From Varibaculum massiliense (lineage in GTDB: Bacteria > Actinomycetota > Actinomycetes > Actinomycetales > Actinomycetaceae), in NCBI RefSeq assembly GCF_900106855.1, contig NZ_FNWI01000004.1, positions 496,001-560,000 of the forward strand: a stretch of DNA of 64,000 nt, read 5' to 3'. The first letter of the stretch is position 1. The number at the start of each line of letters is the position of its first letter. Position numbers and translations under genes: made by a program. The notes under the pieces are model-generated. The model was not told the DNA's origin. It worked only from the letters and a program-made list of their open reading frames with translations, and did not search any database. Of this stretch, positions 44,638-53,977 are shown piece after piece.

Positions 44638-45405
44638 TTATTCCGATTTAAGAGGCTGCCAGGAAACCTTATCCACGTGGAAAGGCTCGTCCCCCGGCAA
44701 ACCGGCGTGCGCTTCTAAGTCCAGTTCAGCAGCGCCTGTCTGTTCCGTGGGGGTATCGGGGGTGAACTTGCGAGCCCAGCGACGCATCTGCCCGTCCTGG
44801 TGGTCCTTCGGCTTGTCCGCAAGGGGCGTATCCGCAATCTTTTGGGTTCCAGCAGCTTTTTCCTTGGTTTTATTCCCGGAAACTGCGACCACATTTACCG
44901 CCGGTACCTGCGGCAGGTAGCTAGTGGAATCTCCTGGATCTTTCACTATCGGGGTTGCAGCACTAGCTGGAGGGCGACGATGCTGAGCGGGAGCAAAAGT
45001 GGGAGGTAGCATCCCGTCAGAGTCCTGCCAAGCTCCCTTAGCCGCAGCTTTTGTCCGCTTTTGCTGACGCGCCGCATCTTTCTCTGCCCGGCGCGTACGC
45101 ATCGCTGCAACTTCTTCCCCCCATATTTGTCCGGCAGCGCTGCGCAGGTTCTCCACCTCTGCCAGAGGATCAGCGGATTCTCCTGGCGCTGCCTCTTGCA
45201 GCAAAGTATCGAGGCGTACCCGCTGACCAGATTGTTCCCGGGGGGCGCGATGGTCGTTTTCTTGCCAAGAACCAGCCGACTCGCGGATCCATTCCCGCAC
45301 CCCACCTCCGGGGCGGCGCGTACGCACCATGACCGCCACCACCAGCACTCCAATAAGTACAGTGATGCCAATGCCCACGAATAGTAAGATTAACGGCTTA
45401 GTCAC
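44638..45405 (-). CDS. Single-pass membrane protein of unknown function
   Basis: 255 aa. One N-terminal membrane helix (residues about 4-27, ILLFVGIGITVLIGVLVVAVM) followed by a basic, low-complexity cytoplasmic-looking region rich in Arg, Gln, Ala and Pro with no recognised domain. It sits between smc and ftsY. A scaffold or tether role near the secretion or chromosome machinery would be speculation. Confidence 0.7.
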   Translation of the reverse strand: MTKPLILLFVGIGITVLIGVLVVAVMVRTRRPGGGVREWIRESAGSWQENDHRAPREQSGQRVRLDTLLQEAAPGESADPLAEVENLRSAAGQIWGEEVAAMRTRRAEKDAARQQKRTKAAAKGAWQDSDGMLPPTFAPAQHRRPPASAATPIVKDPGDSTSYLPQVPAVNVVAVSGNKTKEKAAGTQKIADTPLADKPKDHQDGQMRRWARKFTPDTPTEQTGAAELDLEAHAGLPGDEPFHVDKVSWQPLKSE

Positions 45406-45489
45406 GTAATCTAGTATGCCAACACTTAAGCGATTTACCGACTCCGGTTATTGACCGATACCAAACTGTTATCAGATTTCGGTGTGATT

Positions 45490-48400
45490 TTAGCTATCTG
45501 CCGGCTCTAAGCGTTGCGAAATTACCCGGGATACCCCTTCGCGCATAGTCACCCCGTAAAGCACATCGGCTACTTCCATAGTCCGTTTTTGGTGGGTAAT
45601 CACAATCATCTGGCTAACTTCGCGCAGCTGCTTAAATAGCTCTAGCATCCGCGAAAGATTCAGGTCATCGAGGGCAGCCTCTACCTCGTCCAAGATATAG
45701 AAGGGCGAGGGGCGGGCTTTGAAAATCGCGATTAAAAATGCCAGCGCCGCCAAGGAGCGTTCCCCGCCGGAAAGTAGGGATAGGCGCTGCACATTTTTTC
45801 CGGCAGGACGAGCATTTACCTCTACCCCGGTAGTAAGCATATCGTCCGGATCGGTCAGTTTTAGGGAACCGGTACCTCCCGGGAATAGGCGGGAAAACAC
45901 CTCGGTGAATTCCCGGGATATATCCGCATAAGCCTCTTCAAAAGCTACTTTCACCTGGTGATCCACTTCCCGCACCACCACCAGCAAATCTGCTTTCGAA
46001 GTCCGCAAATCTGTCAGCTGTCCCATTAAGAATTCAAAACGTTTCTCTAACGCCTGGTGTTCTTCTAAAGCTAGGGGGTTGACTTTCCCTAGCCGGGAAA
46101 TCGCGCGATTCGCCTTTTCCAGCAGCGCACTCTGTTCGGCGCGATTGTAGGGACGCCAGCGTCCTTCCTCGGGCTCTGCTGCGCCGTCCTCCCTGCTAGA
46201 CGCAATTTCGCGCTCTTGTTGACCGGCGCCATCAGCTGTTTCATGTGCGCTTTCAGTTACCCCCTCTTCAGCTTCTCCCCTAGCAGCTACCGCTTCTTCC
46301 TGGGCATTTTCTGCCCGCTGTGCCAATAACTCTGGATCCGGAACCAGCTGCTGCGGACCAAAAGCAGCAATCAGTTCTTGGGGAGAAAGCGCGTACCGTT
46401 CCTGTGCCTGTTGGGTTAACTGTTCCGCGCGCACCCGATATTCAGCGGCTGCCACCTCGTCCCGGCGGCTTAAATCATTTAGCTCTGCCAACTGGGTATT
46501 TAAACGGTCGATTTCACTGCGTACTTGCTCGGCGGCCTGCGAGGAGGCGGTTCGGGCGGCCTCGGCGCTTTCCCGCCAAGTTTTCGCCACCTGGGCTACG
46601 CTGGCCGAACGCTGCGCAAATACTTCACACCAGGACGCCACCTGCAACATCCTTTGGGACTGCCGGGCGCGCTCGACTTCGCGTTGACTACGGGCAGCCA
46701 GGCGCAACTGGAAACGCTCCAAAGATTTCACTTCCCCTTGGAAGCGTTCCCGCAAAGTATTGGTAATCTGAGTGGCTGCCGCCAGCTCTAAATGCGTCTG
46801 CGCAGCTTTTTCCCGAGCCGATAAATCCGCGGCCCGTGCCGCCTCTAAAGCTTGTTCCGCCTGCTGCAAAGGAGCTAAATCCGCGCTACCGGAAAAAGCA
46901 TCTCGCGCTTTTTCAGCCGCCTCTAGCAGCTGCCTACACTTTTCAAAATCTACCTTCGCCTGTGCCAGTTCTGCTGCCGCCCGCTTTTCTTGACTCTCGG
47001 CTCCGCTAACTGCCGCTTCTGTAAGCGCCCGTTCTTGCGCCTTGGCCGCCGCTTGGGCATCAGCCTGACGCAATACTTTCAGAGCCTGCGCGGATGCTGC
47101 CGCTGCCTGCGATAATGCTTCCTCAGCTGCCTTCACCTGGACGCGTGCTTTTTCTTTCGTAGCTTCGGCGACCTGAGCGGCTTTCCGTGCTAATCGTAGG
47201 CGCCGCTCCACCTCGATACGGTTAACCCCACCGCTGCCAGTTTCCCCCAGGTATTTGCCGATAATCGTGCCGTCTTTTAGCCCTACCCGCACCTGCGGAT
47301 TATCCGCGACCAACGCCTGCGCCTGCGTTAGATTTTCAGCTAAATAACTATTTTCTAGCAGCGTATTTAATGCCGGATGCAGCCCGCTAGGAGCCGAAAT
47401 TACCTCCCGGGCAGGAATCGGTACTCCCGGCTTGTTCCCGGTAGTAGGGCTTAGCGGAACGGCCTCGTCCCCTGGGTCACCCACTACCCAACTGACGCTG
47501 CCACTGCTGTCTTTAACCGCCATTAGTCCCGCTTCTAGCTGCGCTGATTCAATAGTGAGGGCGGAACCGGAGCGTCCAAGTAGGGCTGCAATTGCGTCCT
47601 CCCAGCAATCTGGAACCGTTATTAAAGAGGCTAACTGCCCCCCTGCCTTCGCTGCCTGTGCAAAAGTGCTTTCCGCCTGATTCGAGGAGGCGGCTAAGAC
47701 CTCACTGAGGCTTGCTTTGGACTCGGAGGCCGCCACGGCTTTGGCTTCGCTTTCCCGCAGACGGTCACGAGCTTTTTCCAGTTGCGTGCGTACCTGGTTT
47801 TCCGCCTCGGATAGCTGCCGGTAGTTTCCAGCGGCATCCATCCCGGAATCTGGGGCTGTTTCCCCTGCAGCTTGCTGTTTTACCCGCGCAACTTCCAGTT
47901 TTTCTTGCGCATCCACCTGGGCTTTTTGGGCTCTTTGAATCCGGGAATCCGCCGCCTCTAGGCGCGCCTTCGCAGTTTCAACTTCCCGCTCTAGCCGCGC
48001 GGTCTTCTGGGTTTTTTGCTGTGCCTCTTCCCGCAGTTCCTGGGTAATGCGAACCTGATCCCCAACTTTCCGGGTAGTTTCTTCCCGGGCAGCCTCGGCG
48101 GCATCAGCTTGTTTACGTTTAGCTAAAGTGTCCTGGTCATGGGTTGCCAGTTCGCTTTGTAAATGTGCCAACTGGCGTTGGCGTTCCTCTACGCTAGGAC
48201 CGGCGGGAACTGGTTCCGGTTTTGCCAGGGAGGAGGCGCGCTCATTGGCTAAGGCTTCTAGAGCCCGCAAACGCTCGGTAATTGCGGTCAGCTGTTGCCA
48301 CAAATTGGTGGCTTTACCCGCTAAATCATTTTGCGTCGCATCTGCGGTTAATTTCTGCAGTTTTTCATGCTGCAGCGCTAGTTTTTCCCCTAATTCTTCG

Positions 48401-49164
48401 CGCCTGACCTCCAAGGCTTTCCCGCTTTCTTTATAGCGGGACAGCTGCCGACTCATCTGCTGCAAGTCATCCGCCAAAATCCGGCACCCGGCGTCACGCG
48501 CCTGCGCCTGCAATACTGCCGCTCGCCGCGCAGTTTTAGCTTGCCGCGCCAGAGGGCCCAGTTGCCTTTGAATCTCTTGGGTGAGGTCGGAAAGCCGGGA
48601 AAGCTTTTCTTCTAAGCCATCGAGTTTGCGCAGGGCGCGTTCTTTGCGCCGCTGATGTTTTAGCACCCCGGCGGCCTCTTCGATTAGGGAGCGCCGCTGG
48701 GAAGGGTCGGCAGAAAGTACCTGGTCGAGTTTGCCCTGCCCGATAATCACGTGCATATTGCGCCCCATGCCGGTATCGGAGAGCAGCTCCTGAATATCTA
48801 GTAGCCGGCAGGGAGTGCCATTAATGGCGTATTCGGAACCTCCCTGGCGAAACAGGGTGCGAGAAATGGTTACTTCCGAATAATCGATCGGCAAATCCCC
48901 ACTGGTGTTATCAATGGTCAGCGCCACTTCTGCCCGCCCTAGGGAGCTGCGGGAACTGGTTCCGGCAAAAATAACGTCCGCCATTGATCCGCCGCGCAGA
49001 TTTTTGGCGCCTTGCTCGCCCATCACCCAAGCGAGTGCGTCTACGATATTCGATTTGCCAGAACCATTCGGGCCGACAACACAGATAATTCCCGGGGTGA
49101 ACTGCAAAGTGGTGGCGCTGGCGAAAGACTTAAATCCTCGCAGCGTCAGCGACTTTACATACAT
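45490..49164 (-). CDS. smc: Chromosome segregation protein SMC
   Basis: Condensin ATPase, 1224 aa. Walker A GPNGSGKSNIVDALAWVMGE near residue 32, an N-terminal coiled coil, a hinge at about 515-665 (VPDCWEDAIAALLGRSG), a return coil, the signature LSLLSGGERSLAALAFL and Walker B YILDEVEAALDD. A roughly 60-residue acidic low-complexity insert lies in the return coil shortly before KANRAISRLGKVNPLALEE. It is 15 nt downstream of ndk. ScpA and ScpB are not in the window. Confidence 0.96.
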   Translation of the reverse strand: MYVKSLTLRGFKSFASATTLQFTPGIICVVGPNGSGKSNIVDALAWVMGEQGAKNLRGGSMADVIFAGTSSRSSLGRAEVALTIDNTSGDLPIDYSEVTISRTLFRQGGSEYAINGTPCRLLDIQELLSDTGMGRNMHVIIGQGKLDQVLSADPSQRRSLIEEAAGVLKHQRRKERALRKLDGLEEKLSRLSDLTQEIQRQLGPLARQAKTARRAAVLQAQARDAGCRILADDLQQMSRQLSRYKESGKALEVRREELGEKLALQHEKLQKLTADATQNDLAGKATNLWQQLTAITERLRALEALANERASSLAKPEPVPAGPSVEERQRQLAHLQSELATHDQDTLAKRKQADAAEAAREETTRKVGDQVRITQELREEAQQKTQKTARLEREVETAKARLEAADSRIQRAQKAQVDAQEKLEVARVKQQAAGETAPDSGMDAAGNYRQLSEAENQVRTQLEKARDRLRESEAKAVAASESKASLSEVLAASSNQAESTFAQAAKAGGQLASLITVPDCWEDAIAALLGRSGSALTIESAQLEAGLMAVKDSSGSVSWVVGDPGDEAVPLSPTTGNKPGVPIPAREVISAPSGLHPALNTLLENSYLAENLTQAQALVADNPQVRVGLKDGTIIGKYLGETGSGGVNRIEVERRLRLARKAAQVAEATKEKARVQVKAAEEALSQAAAASAQALKVLRQADAQAAAKAQERALTEAAVSGAESQEKRAAAELAQAKVDFEKCRQLLEAAEKARDAFSGSADLAPLQQAEQALEAARAADLSAREKAAQTHLELAAATQITNTLRERFQGEVKSLERFQLRLAARSQREVERARQSQRMLQVASWCEVFAQRSASVAQVAKTWRESAEAARTASSQAAEQVRSEIDRLNTQLAELNDLSRRDEVAAAEYRVRAEQLTQQAQERYALSPQELIAAFGPQQLVPDPELLAQRAENAQEEAVAARGEAEEGVTESAHETADGAGQQEREIASSREDGAAEPEEGRWRPYNRAEQSALLEKANRAISRLGKVNPLALEEHQALEKRFEFLMGQLTDLRTSKADLLVVVREVDHQVKVAFEEAYADISREFTEVFSRLFPGGTGSLKLTDPDDMLTTGVEVNARPAGKNVQRLSLLSGGERSLAALAFLIAIFKARPSPFYILDEVEAALDDLNLSRMLELFKQLREVSQMIVITHQKRTMEVADVLYGVTMREGVSRVISQRLEPADS

Positions 49165-49179
49165 CTAGGTCTCCGGGTA

Positions 49180-49626
49180 TTAGCAGGCGTCCGGGAACCA
49201 GATTTTTATTTCCCGAGCAGCGGAAGCCGGCGAATCTGCAGCATGCACCAAGTTTTGAATCTGCCCACTGTCGTAGTCGCGTCCAAAGTCACCGCGAATA
49301 GTTCCCGGAGCCGCCTCGGTGGGACTGGTGGCACCCACCAGGGAACGCACTCCCTCAACAACCCGGGTACCTTCGAAAACTGCCGCCACAATCTTCCCGG
49401 ACTGCATGAAGTCAACCATGGATTCAAAGAAGTGTTTACCACGATGCTCTTCATAGTGTTCATGCAGGTCATCGTCACTGGCCTGCACTACCCGCAAAGC
49501 CACGATAGCGTAGCCTTTTTGCTCAATCCGCGCCAAGATTTTCCCGGTGAGTCCGCGGTGATAGCCATCCGGCTTCACCAACACCAGGGTATATTCCTTA
49601 TCGGGGTCCAATTTGAAGTCACTCAT
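49180..49626 (-). CDS. ndk: Nucleoside diphosphate kinase
   Basis: 148 aa, balances NTP and dNTP pools. YTLVLVKPDGYHRGLTGKI, the DRPFF-like HRGKHFFESMVDFM and the catalytic His in NLVHAADS with AAREIKIWF are all seen. The ATG has AAAGGAAAC upstream. It precedes smc by 15 nt. Confidence 0.95.
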   Translation of the reverse strand: MSDFKLDPDKEYTLVLVKPDGYHRGLTGKILARIEQKGYAIVALRVVQASDDDLHEHYEEHRGKHFFESMVDFMQSGKIVAAVFEGTRVVEGVRSLVGATSPTEAAPGTIRGDFGRDYDSGQIQNLVHAADSPASAAREIKIWFPDAC

Positions 49627-49752
49627 TGCCGTTTCCTTTCTCTTTTTCCACCTTTATAAGCACAGATTACTTAGAGAGATTACTACTTAAGAATACCGGT
49701 AAAGACCCGACCTCAATTCGGTTTTCAGCTCCGCAGAATCTGAGAGCCGCAC

Positions 49753-50466
49753 TCAATCCTCTACCCCGGTTACGGCGTCCTCTTCAGGTGCAGTTAGTGC
49801 CGCCTGAACCGCATCCAAGGCTTTCAAGGATTCCCCGCCTTCAGCGGCAATCCGCAGTTCATCCCCCGGTTTTATTTTCAACCCCATAAGCGCGAGGACA
49901 CTGCCGGCATCCACCTGATTAATAGTCACCTGAGCATCAAAACCAGTAGCAATTCGCGCTAAACGCGCTGCTGGACGCGCCGATAGCGGCTCTGAGGCTC
50001 TGTATGTGAGTGTGCGGGGAGCAAGCGGATCCGGAGCGGGCGGAGGTGGCAAAATATCTGCCGCGTCCTCTTCAGGATAAAACTGGGAAGCAGCGTTGAT
50101 TGACCGCAGGATTTCTGCCAAATCTGCACCTTGAGCCGCTGCTACTACCCCCGCGGCGGTTCCCTCTACAATCGGTCCGTGTCCTAGTCGCAGCCTGCGC
50201 ATCCCGATATCGGTGATTACCTGTTGGCAGGCCAGCCGCGCCGCCCCAAAATCCGCCATTAAGACAATCGCGTCTTGTTCCCCGAGTTTTTCCATCACCG
50301 TGGAAATTTTGGTACTCAGGATTTCCGCGGCGGTACCCAACCCTTCATCGTGGCATCCGCACGGCTCGATAATGACTTTCGGAGCAAGGGCGGCTACCAC
50401 CTCGCATATCCCCCGCGCCAGCGTCTGTGACTGCGAAACAACAATAAAGGCGACCCGCGGCTGCAT
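49753..50466 (-). CDS. DhaM/HPr-like PTS protein lacking both phosphoacceptor His
   Basis: 237 aa from ATG 50466 (GGAGG seven nt before). Residues 1-130 match the DhaM/mannose-EIIA fold (FIVVSQSQTLARG, CHDEGLGTAAEIL, DAIVLMADFGAARL, GPIVEGTAAGVV). After a Pro-rich linker, residues 151-225 match HPr (LSARPAARLARIATGF, INQVDAGSVLALMGL). The EIIA histidine expected in VSHS is Gln12 (CAG) and the HPr histidine is Ser162 (TCG), so neither domain can take phosphate normally. No dhaK or dhaL gene is near. It follows ptsH in the fructose locus; a regulatory role is inferred. Confidence 0.8.
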   Translation of the reverse strand: MQPRVAFIVVSQSQTLARGICEVVAALAPKVIIEPCGCHDEGLGTAAEILSTKISTVMEKLGEQDAIVLMADFGAARLACQQVITDIGMRRLRLGHGPIVEGTAAGVVAAAQGADLAEILRSINAASQFYPEEDAADILPPPPAPDPLAPRTLTYRASEPLSARPAARLARIATGFDAQVTINQVDAGSVLALMGLKIKPGDELRIAAEGGESLKALDAVQAALTAPEEDAVTGVED

Positions 50467-50484
50467 AAGCATTCCTCCCATATA

Positions 50485-50545
50485 CAGATGTCCCCTCTAG
50501 GCTATCGCGCCCCAGCGCGCGACTTAAACCAAGAGGGGATATCTG
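50485..50545. promoter_or_regulatory. Two-part hairpin between ptsH and the DhaM-like gene
   Basis: The outer 14-bp stem (CAGATGTCCCCTCT 50485-50498 with 50532-50545, one G-T) encloses an inner 6-bp stem TCGCGC/GCGCGA (50505-50510 with 50517-50522). There is no T-run on the minus strand. The GGGAGG ribosome site of the DhaM-like gene begins a few bases beyond it, so it could act as an attenuator, processing site or translation switch. Confidence 0.5.
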
Positions 50546-50592
50546 CTTTCCGGATTTTTGTAGATTTTATACGTTGCGGGGCGCTAAAATCC

Positions 50593-50853
50593 CTATTCGG
50601 CATCTAGGTCTTTTGCGACCAGTTCCGCAATCGCCGCTACTGCTTCCTCGTTTTCGCTCTCCACGGTAACCTCGGTACCGCATTCGGCACCCAGGGTCAT
50701 AATCAACATCATTGAGGAGGCATCTACCGGCTCTTCTTCGGGGGTTCCGAGAGTGATTTCCTCAGCGAACTCGGCTGCTTTCTCCGCGATAATCGAGGCG
50801 GGACGGGCATGTAATCCCACGGAAGATCCCACTTTCACTGTTTTTGAGGGCAT
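50593..50853 (-). CDS. ptsH: HPr phosphocarrier protein
   Basis: 86 aa. It passes phosphate from EI to EIIA. His15 lies in VGLHARPAS and the regulatory-site serines 46-47 in VDASSMMLIMTLGA. Start is ATG 50853, or the adjacent ATG 50856, with AAAGGAAT upstream. It lies 35 nt downstream of fruA. It is the functional HPr of the locus, in contrast to the DhaM/HPr-like protein that follows. Confidence 0.94.
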   Translation of the reverse strand: MPSKTVKVGSSVGLHARPASIIAEKAAEFAEEITLGTPEEEPVDASSMMLIMTLGAECGTEVTVESENEEAVAAIAELVAKDLDAE

Positions 50854-50888
50854 CATTATTCCTTTCCTTATTCTTGGTTTATTAAAAC

Positions 50889-52982
50889 TTATGCTTTGAC
50901 TACTGCCGGTTTCTTGCGACGCATCTTGGCGAAAGTGACCGCTGCCGCTGCCACCGCCACTCCAACTACCAGGGCAATAAGCGCCCCGAAGATATTGCTG
51001 TAGGCAAATAGCACGAAGATTCCCCCATGGGGAGCCCGGCAACCTACCCCGAACGCCATCGCGATAGCCCCGGTTACCGCGCCGCCTGCCATCATGGAAG
51101 GAATCACCCGCAGGGGGTCAGCAGCGGCGAAGGGAATCGCGCCCTCGGAGATAAAGGACAATCCTAGCAGCCAAGCTGCTTTACCGTTTTGCTGCTCCGC
51201 CGGCGAATATAGTTTCGGACGCAGAGTAGAAGACAGCGCCATCGCCAAAGGTGGCACCATTCCGGTTAACATGACTGCCGCCATGAACTGATATGACCCA
51301 TCGGTGGCCTGCGATAAGCCGGCAGTACCTACCAGGTAGGCGGCTTTATTTACCGGTCCGCCCAGGTCGAAGCACATCATCAAACCGATAACGATCCCCA
51401 GCAAGATTGCGGAAGTGCCAGCCATAGAGTTTAACCAGTTTTGCAGACCGCTCATCAACGCCGCCAACGGACGTCCCAGTAGCAGTAGCATTAGTAGACC
51501 CATAAGCAGGGTGCTGATTAGTGGCACAATCGCTACCGGCATCAAACCTGCTAGCCAGCGCGGACATTTCAGGGTGGAGAGAACATTGGCGAGAATCCCG
51601 GCAAGAATCCCGGTCACCAAACCACCAATGAAGCCTGCTCCTAGCGTTATTGAAATAGCGCCTCCGATAAAGCCGGGAGCAATGCCGGGGCGTCCTGCCA
51701 GACCAAAAGCAATATATCCAGACAGCGCTGGCACTAAGAAACTCATTCCAGTTTGACCGAGGAATACCAGTAGGGCTCCTAGGTAAAGCAGCAAACCGGA
51801 ACGATTCGTGAGGATTTTGCCTTCCCCGAAGGGACCAGAATCTGGCAGGTGCCACAGCGAGAAGTTAAGAGAGATGTCTTGGGCGGGAGCCGCCACATCA
51901 TAGCCGCCTAGCAGGAAACCCAAAGCGATTAGTAATCCGCCGGCTGCTACGAAGGGAATCATATACGACACCCCAGCCATCACGGCCTTTTGGATTCGGC
52001 GTCCCCAACCTACGGTATCTTCTTTCTCTGGGGGCTCCGCCGCGACCACCGGATCCACATTCGGGTCTTTCTTTTTTGCCATTACCCCCCGAATCAGTTT
52101 CTCAGGGTCATTAATGGCCGCTTTTACCCCTACATCTATTAGCGGCAGATGAGCAAAACGTTCCGGCTCCTGCACACTAACGTCATGCGCAAATATCGCC
52201 CCGGAAGCACCGACAATCAGGGCGGGGTCTAGGCGGTCAATATGCCCGGATCCCTGCGCCTCCACATGGACTGGAATCCCCAGTTCTTTACCTTTGTTAA
52301 TCAGCGAATCTGCCGCCATATAGGTGTGGGCAATCCCGGTGGGGCAAGAAGTGACCGCCACCAAGTATTTGCCCTGCGTGTCACCGGTTTTCTCTTCCTT
52401 TTTCACCGGGGCTGCCGGGGCTTTGGAGACTGCCGAGTTTGCCGGGACAGCCGGGTTGGTTGGGACTGCCGGAGGATTCGCTGCTACCTGCTTAGCCGCG
52501 GGGGTGCTCTGCGGGGTAGCTGTTGACCCGGGCTCTACCACCTCCATAATGAGGTCTGCGACCTGGTCGGCAGAATCCGCCGAACGCAAAGTAGCCAAGA
52601 AGTTTTTGTCCACCAGTTTTCGTGCCAGCTTTTGCAGCAGTTTCAAATGCGCCTGCCCCTGCCCTTCCGCAGCGGCAATCATGAAAATCAAATCTGCCGG
52701 ACCATCCTTGGCTCCAAAATCTACCGGTTGCGCCAGGCGGGCAAAAGCCAGGCTACCAACCTTAACCGCCTGGGAGCGGCAGTGCGGGATAGCGATTCCC
52801 CCCGGCATTCCCGTCACGGATTTAGCCTCCCGCGCCATCAGGTCGTTGATTAAACCGTTTTGTTCTGCACGCCCAGAAGTCGCTATCTTTGCGGCCAGCG
52901 TTTTAATCACGCTGTCTTTATCTATCCCCAGCGGCTCATCTAGACTCACCAACTGCGGGATTATCAACTTCTCGTTTTCCAT
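50889..52982 (-). CDS. fruA: Fructose PTS EIIABC permease
   Basis: 697 aa, fructose uptake with phosphorylation at C1. EIIA at 1-150 with His67 in GGIAIPHCRS. A Pro/Ala linker (155-195) leads to EIIB with Cys213 in TSCPTGIAHTYMAADS, then EIIC with about nine to ten membrane helices (from AVMAGVSYMIPFVAAGGLLIA). All three phosphoacceptor/transport parts are complete. It lies between fruK and ptsH. Confidence 0.95.
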   Translation of the reverse strand: MENEKLIIPQLVSLDEPLGIDKDSVIKTLAAKIATSGRAEQNGLINDLMAREAKSVTGMPGGIAIPHCRSQAVKVGSLAFARLAQPVDFGAKDGPADLIFMIAAAEGQGQAHLKLLQKLARKLVDKNFLATLRSADSADQVADLIMEVVEPGSTATPQSTPAAKQVAANPPAVPTNPAVPANSAVSKAPAAPVKKEEKTGDTQGKYLVAVTSCPTGIAHTYMAADSLINKGKELGIPVHVEAQGSGHIDRLDPALIVGASGAIFAHDVSVQEPERFAHLPLIDVGVKAAINDPEKLIRGVMAKKKDPNVDPVVAAEPPEKEDTVGWGRRIQKAVMAGVSYMIPFVAAGGLLIALGFLLGGYDVAAPAQDISLNFSLWHLPDSGPFGEGKILTNRSGLLLYLGALLVFLGQTGMSFLVPALSGYIAFGLAGRPGIAPGFIGGAISITLGAGFIGGLVTGILAGILANVLSTLKCPRWLAGLMPVAIVPLISTLLMGLLMLLLLGRPLAALMSGLQNWLNSMAGTSAILLGIVIGLMMCFDLGGPVNKAAYLVGTAGLSQATDGSYQFMAAVMLTGMVPPLAMALSSTLRPKLYSPAEQQNGKAAWLLGLSFISEGAIPFAAADPLRVIPSMMAGGAVTGAIAMAFGVGCRAPHGGIFVLFAYSNIFGALIALVVGVAVAAAAVTFAKMRRKKPAVVKA

Positions 52983-53005
52983 AGTTCTCCTGTTCGGGAT
53001 GACTT

Positions 53006-53977
53006 TTAAAGGCTGAGTTTGGTTATCCGGGCTTCTTCAGGATGAATTTCTTCCGGGGTGGGTGGCTGGGTTCCTGCTTTCGCGCAGGCAGCCGCGCCAT
53101 AAGCTACCGCGGTGGCTAGGCATTCTTCCGGGCTCTTGCCTGAGATTTGAGCAAGTAGATACCCGGTGAGGGAGGAATCTCCGGCACCCACGGTAGAACG
53201 CACCGGCACATCGGGGCTGGTGCCATGCCATGCCCCCTCCGCGGTAATCAAGATGGCACCGGCCGACCCCAGGGTGGCGAGTACTTCCCCTACCCCTCGC
53301 TGACTGAGCTCTTTCGCTTTACGCGCTACCGGCAGCAGATTTCCGCTGATAGCCGCCTTTTCCAGCTCGGATCCGTTGCCTCCCAAAAGCTCGGCAAGTT
53401 CGAAAGAGTTCGGTTTCATCAGGTCCACTTTCACCTGCCCGAGAGCTCTCCCCAGGGCGTGTAACGGCTGCCCGGAAGTGTCGACTGCAAACCGTCCCTG
53501 CGCGGTACCCAGTTCTTTTAGACAGGTGACATAAAAATCGTCTGGTAACCCCGGGGGTAATGATCCGGATAGCACCACCCAGTCGTCCTCGCCCAGGTCT
53601 CCCGCCTGCTCTCTAAGTGCTATCAGAAGCGATTTTTCTTGTTCCTGATTAAGCGTGGGACCGGGTTCGTTGATTTTGGTGGTTTCCCCACTGGCATCTA
53701 TGACCGTGAGGTTAGTGCGTACCGCTTCCGGGATTTCGGTGTACACATAAGGCAGCTCTACCTGGTCTAACAGTTCTAGAATCGAATCTTGCGGCTTTGC
53801 CGGCAGCAGGCAGCAAACCGGGAATCCTGCCTCTTGAGCCACCCGTGCCACATTAATCCCCTTCCCGCCGGGATCGGTGTGGGTAGAGGCAATCCGGTGG
53901 ACACCCCCCGGCACCAAGGGCTGCTCCAAGTTCACGGTTTTATCCAAACTGGAGTTTGCAGACAGGGTAACTATCAC
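53006..53977 (-). CDS. fruK: 1-phosphofructokinase
   Basis: PfkB-family kinase, 323 aa, turning fructose-1-P into fructose-1,6-bisphosphate. DPGGKGINVARVAQEAG near the N-terminus, LSGSLPPGLP, and the anion-hole/catalytic motif TVGAGDSSLTGYLLAQ. Context with FruABC sets it apart from tagatose-6-P kinases. It overlaps the DeoR regulator by 4 nt and precedes fruA by 23 nt. Confidence 0.94.
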   Translation of the reverse strand: MIVTLSANSSLDKTVNLEQPLVPGGVHRIASTHTDPGGKGINVARVAQEAGFPVCCLLPAKPQDSILELLDQVELPYVYTEIPEAVRTNLTVIDASGETTKINEPGPTLNQEQEKSLLIALREQAGDLGEDDWVVLSGSLPPGLPDDFYVTCLKELGTAQGRFAVDTSGQPLHALGRALGQVKVDLMKPNSFELAELLGGNGSELEKAAISGNLLPVARKAKELSQRGVGEVLATLGSAGAILITAEGAWHGTSPDVPVRSTVGAGDSSLTGYLLAQISGKSPEECLATAVAYGAAACAKAGTQPPTPEEIHPEEARITKLSL

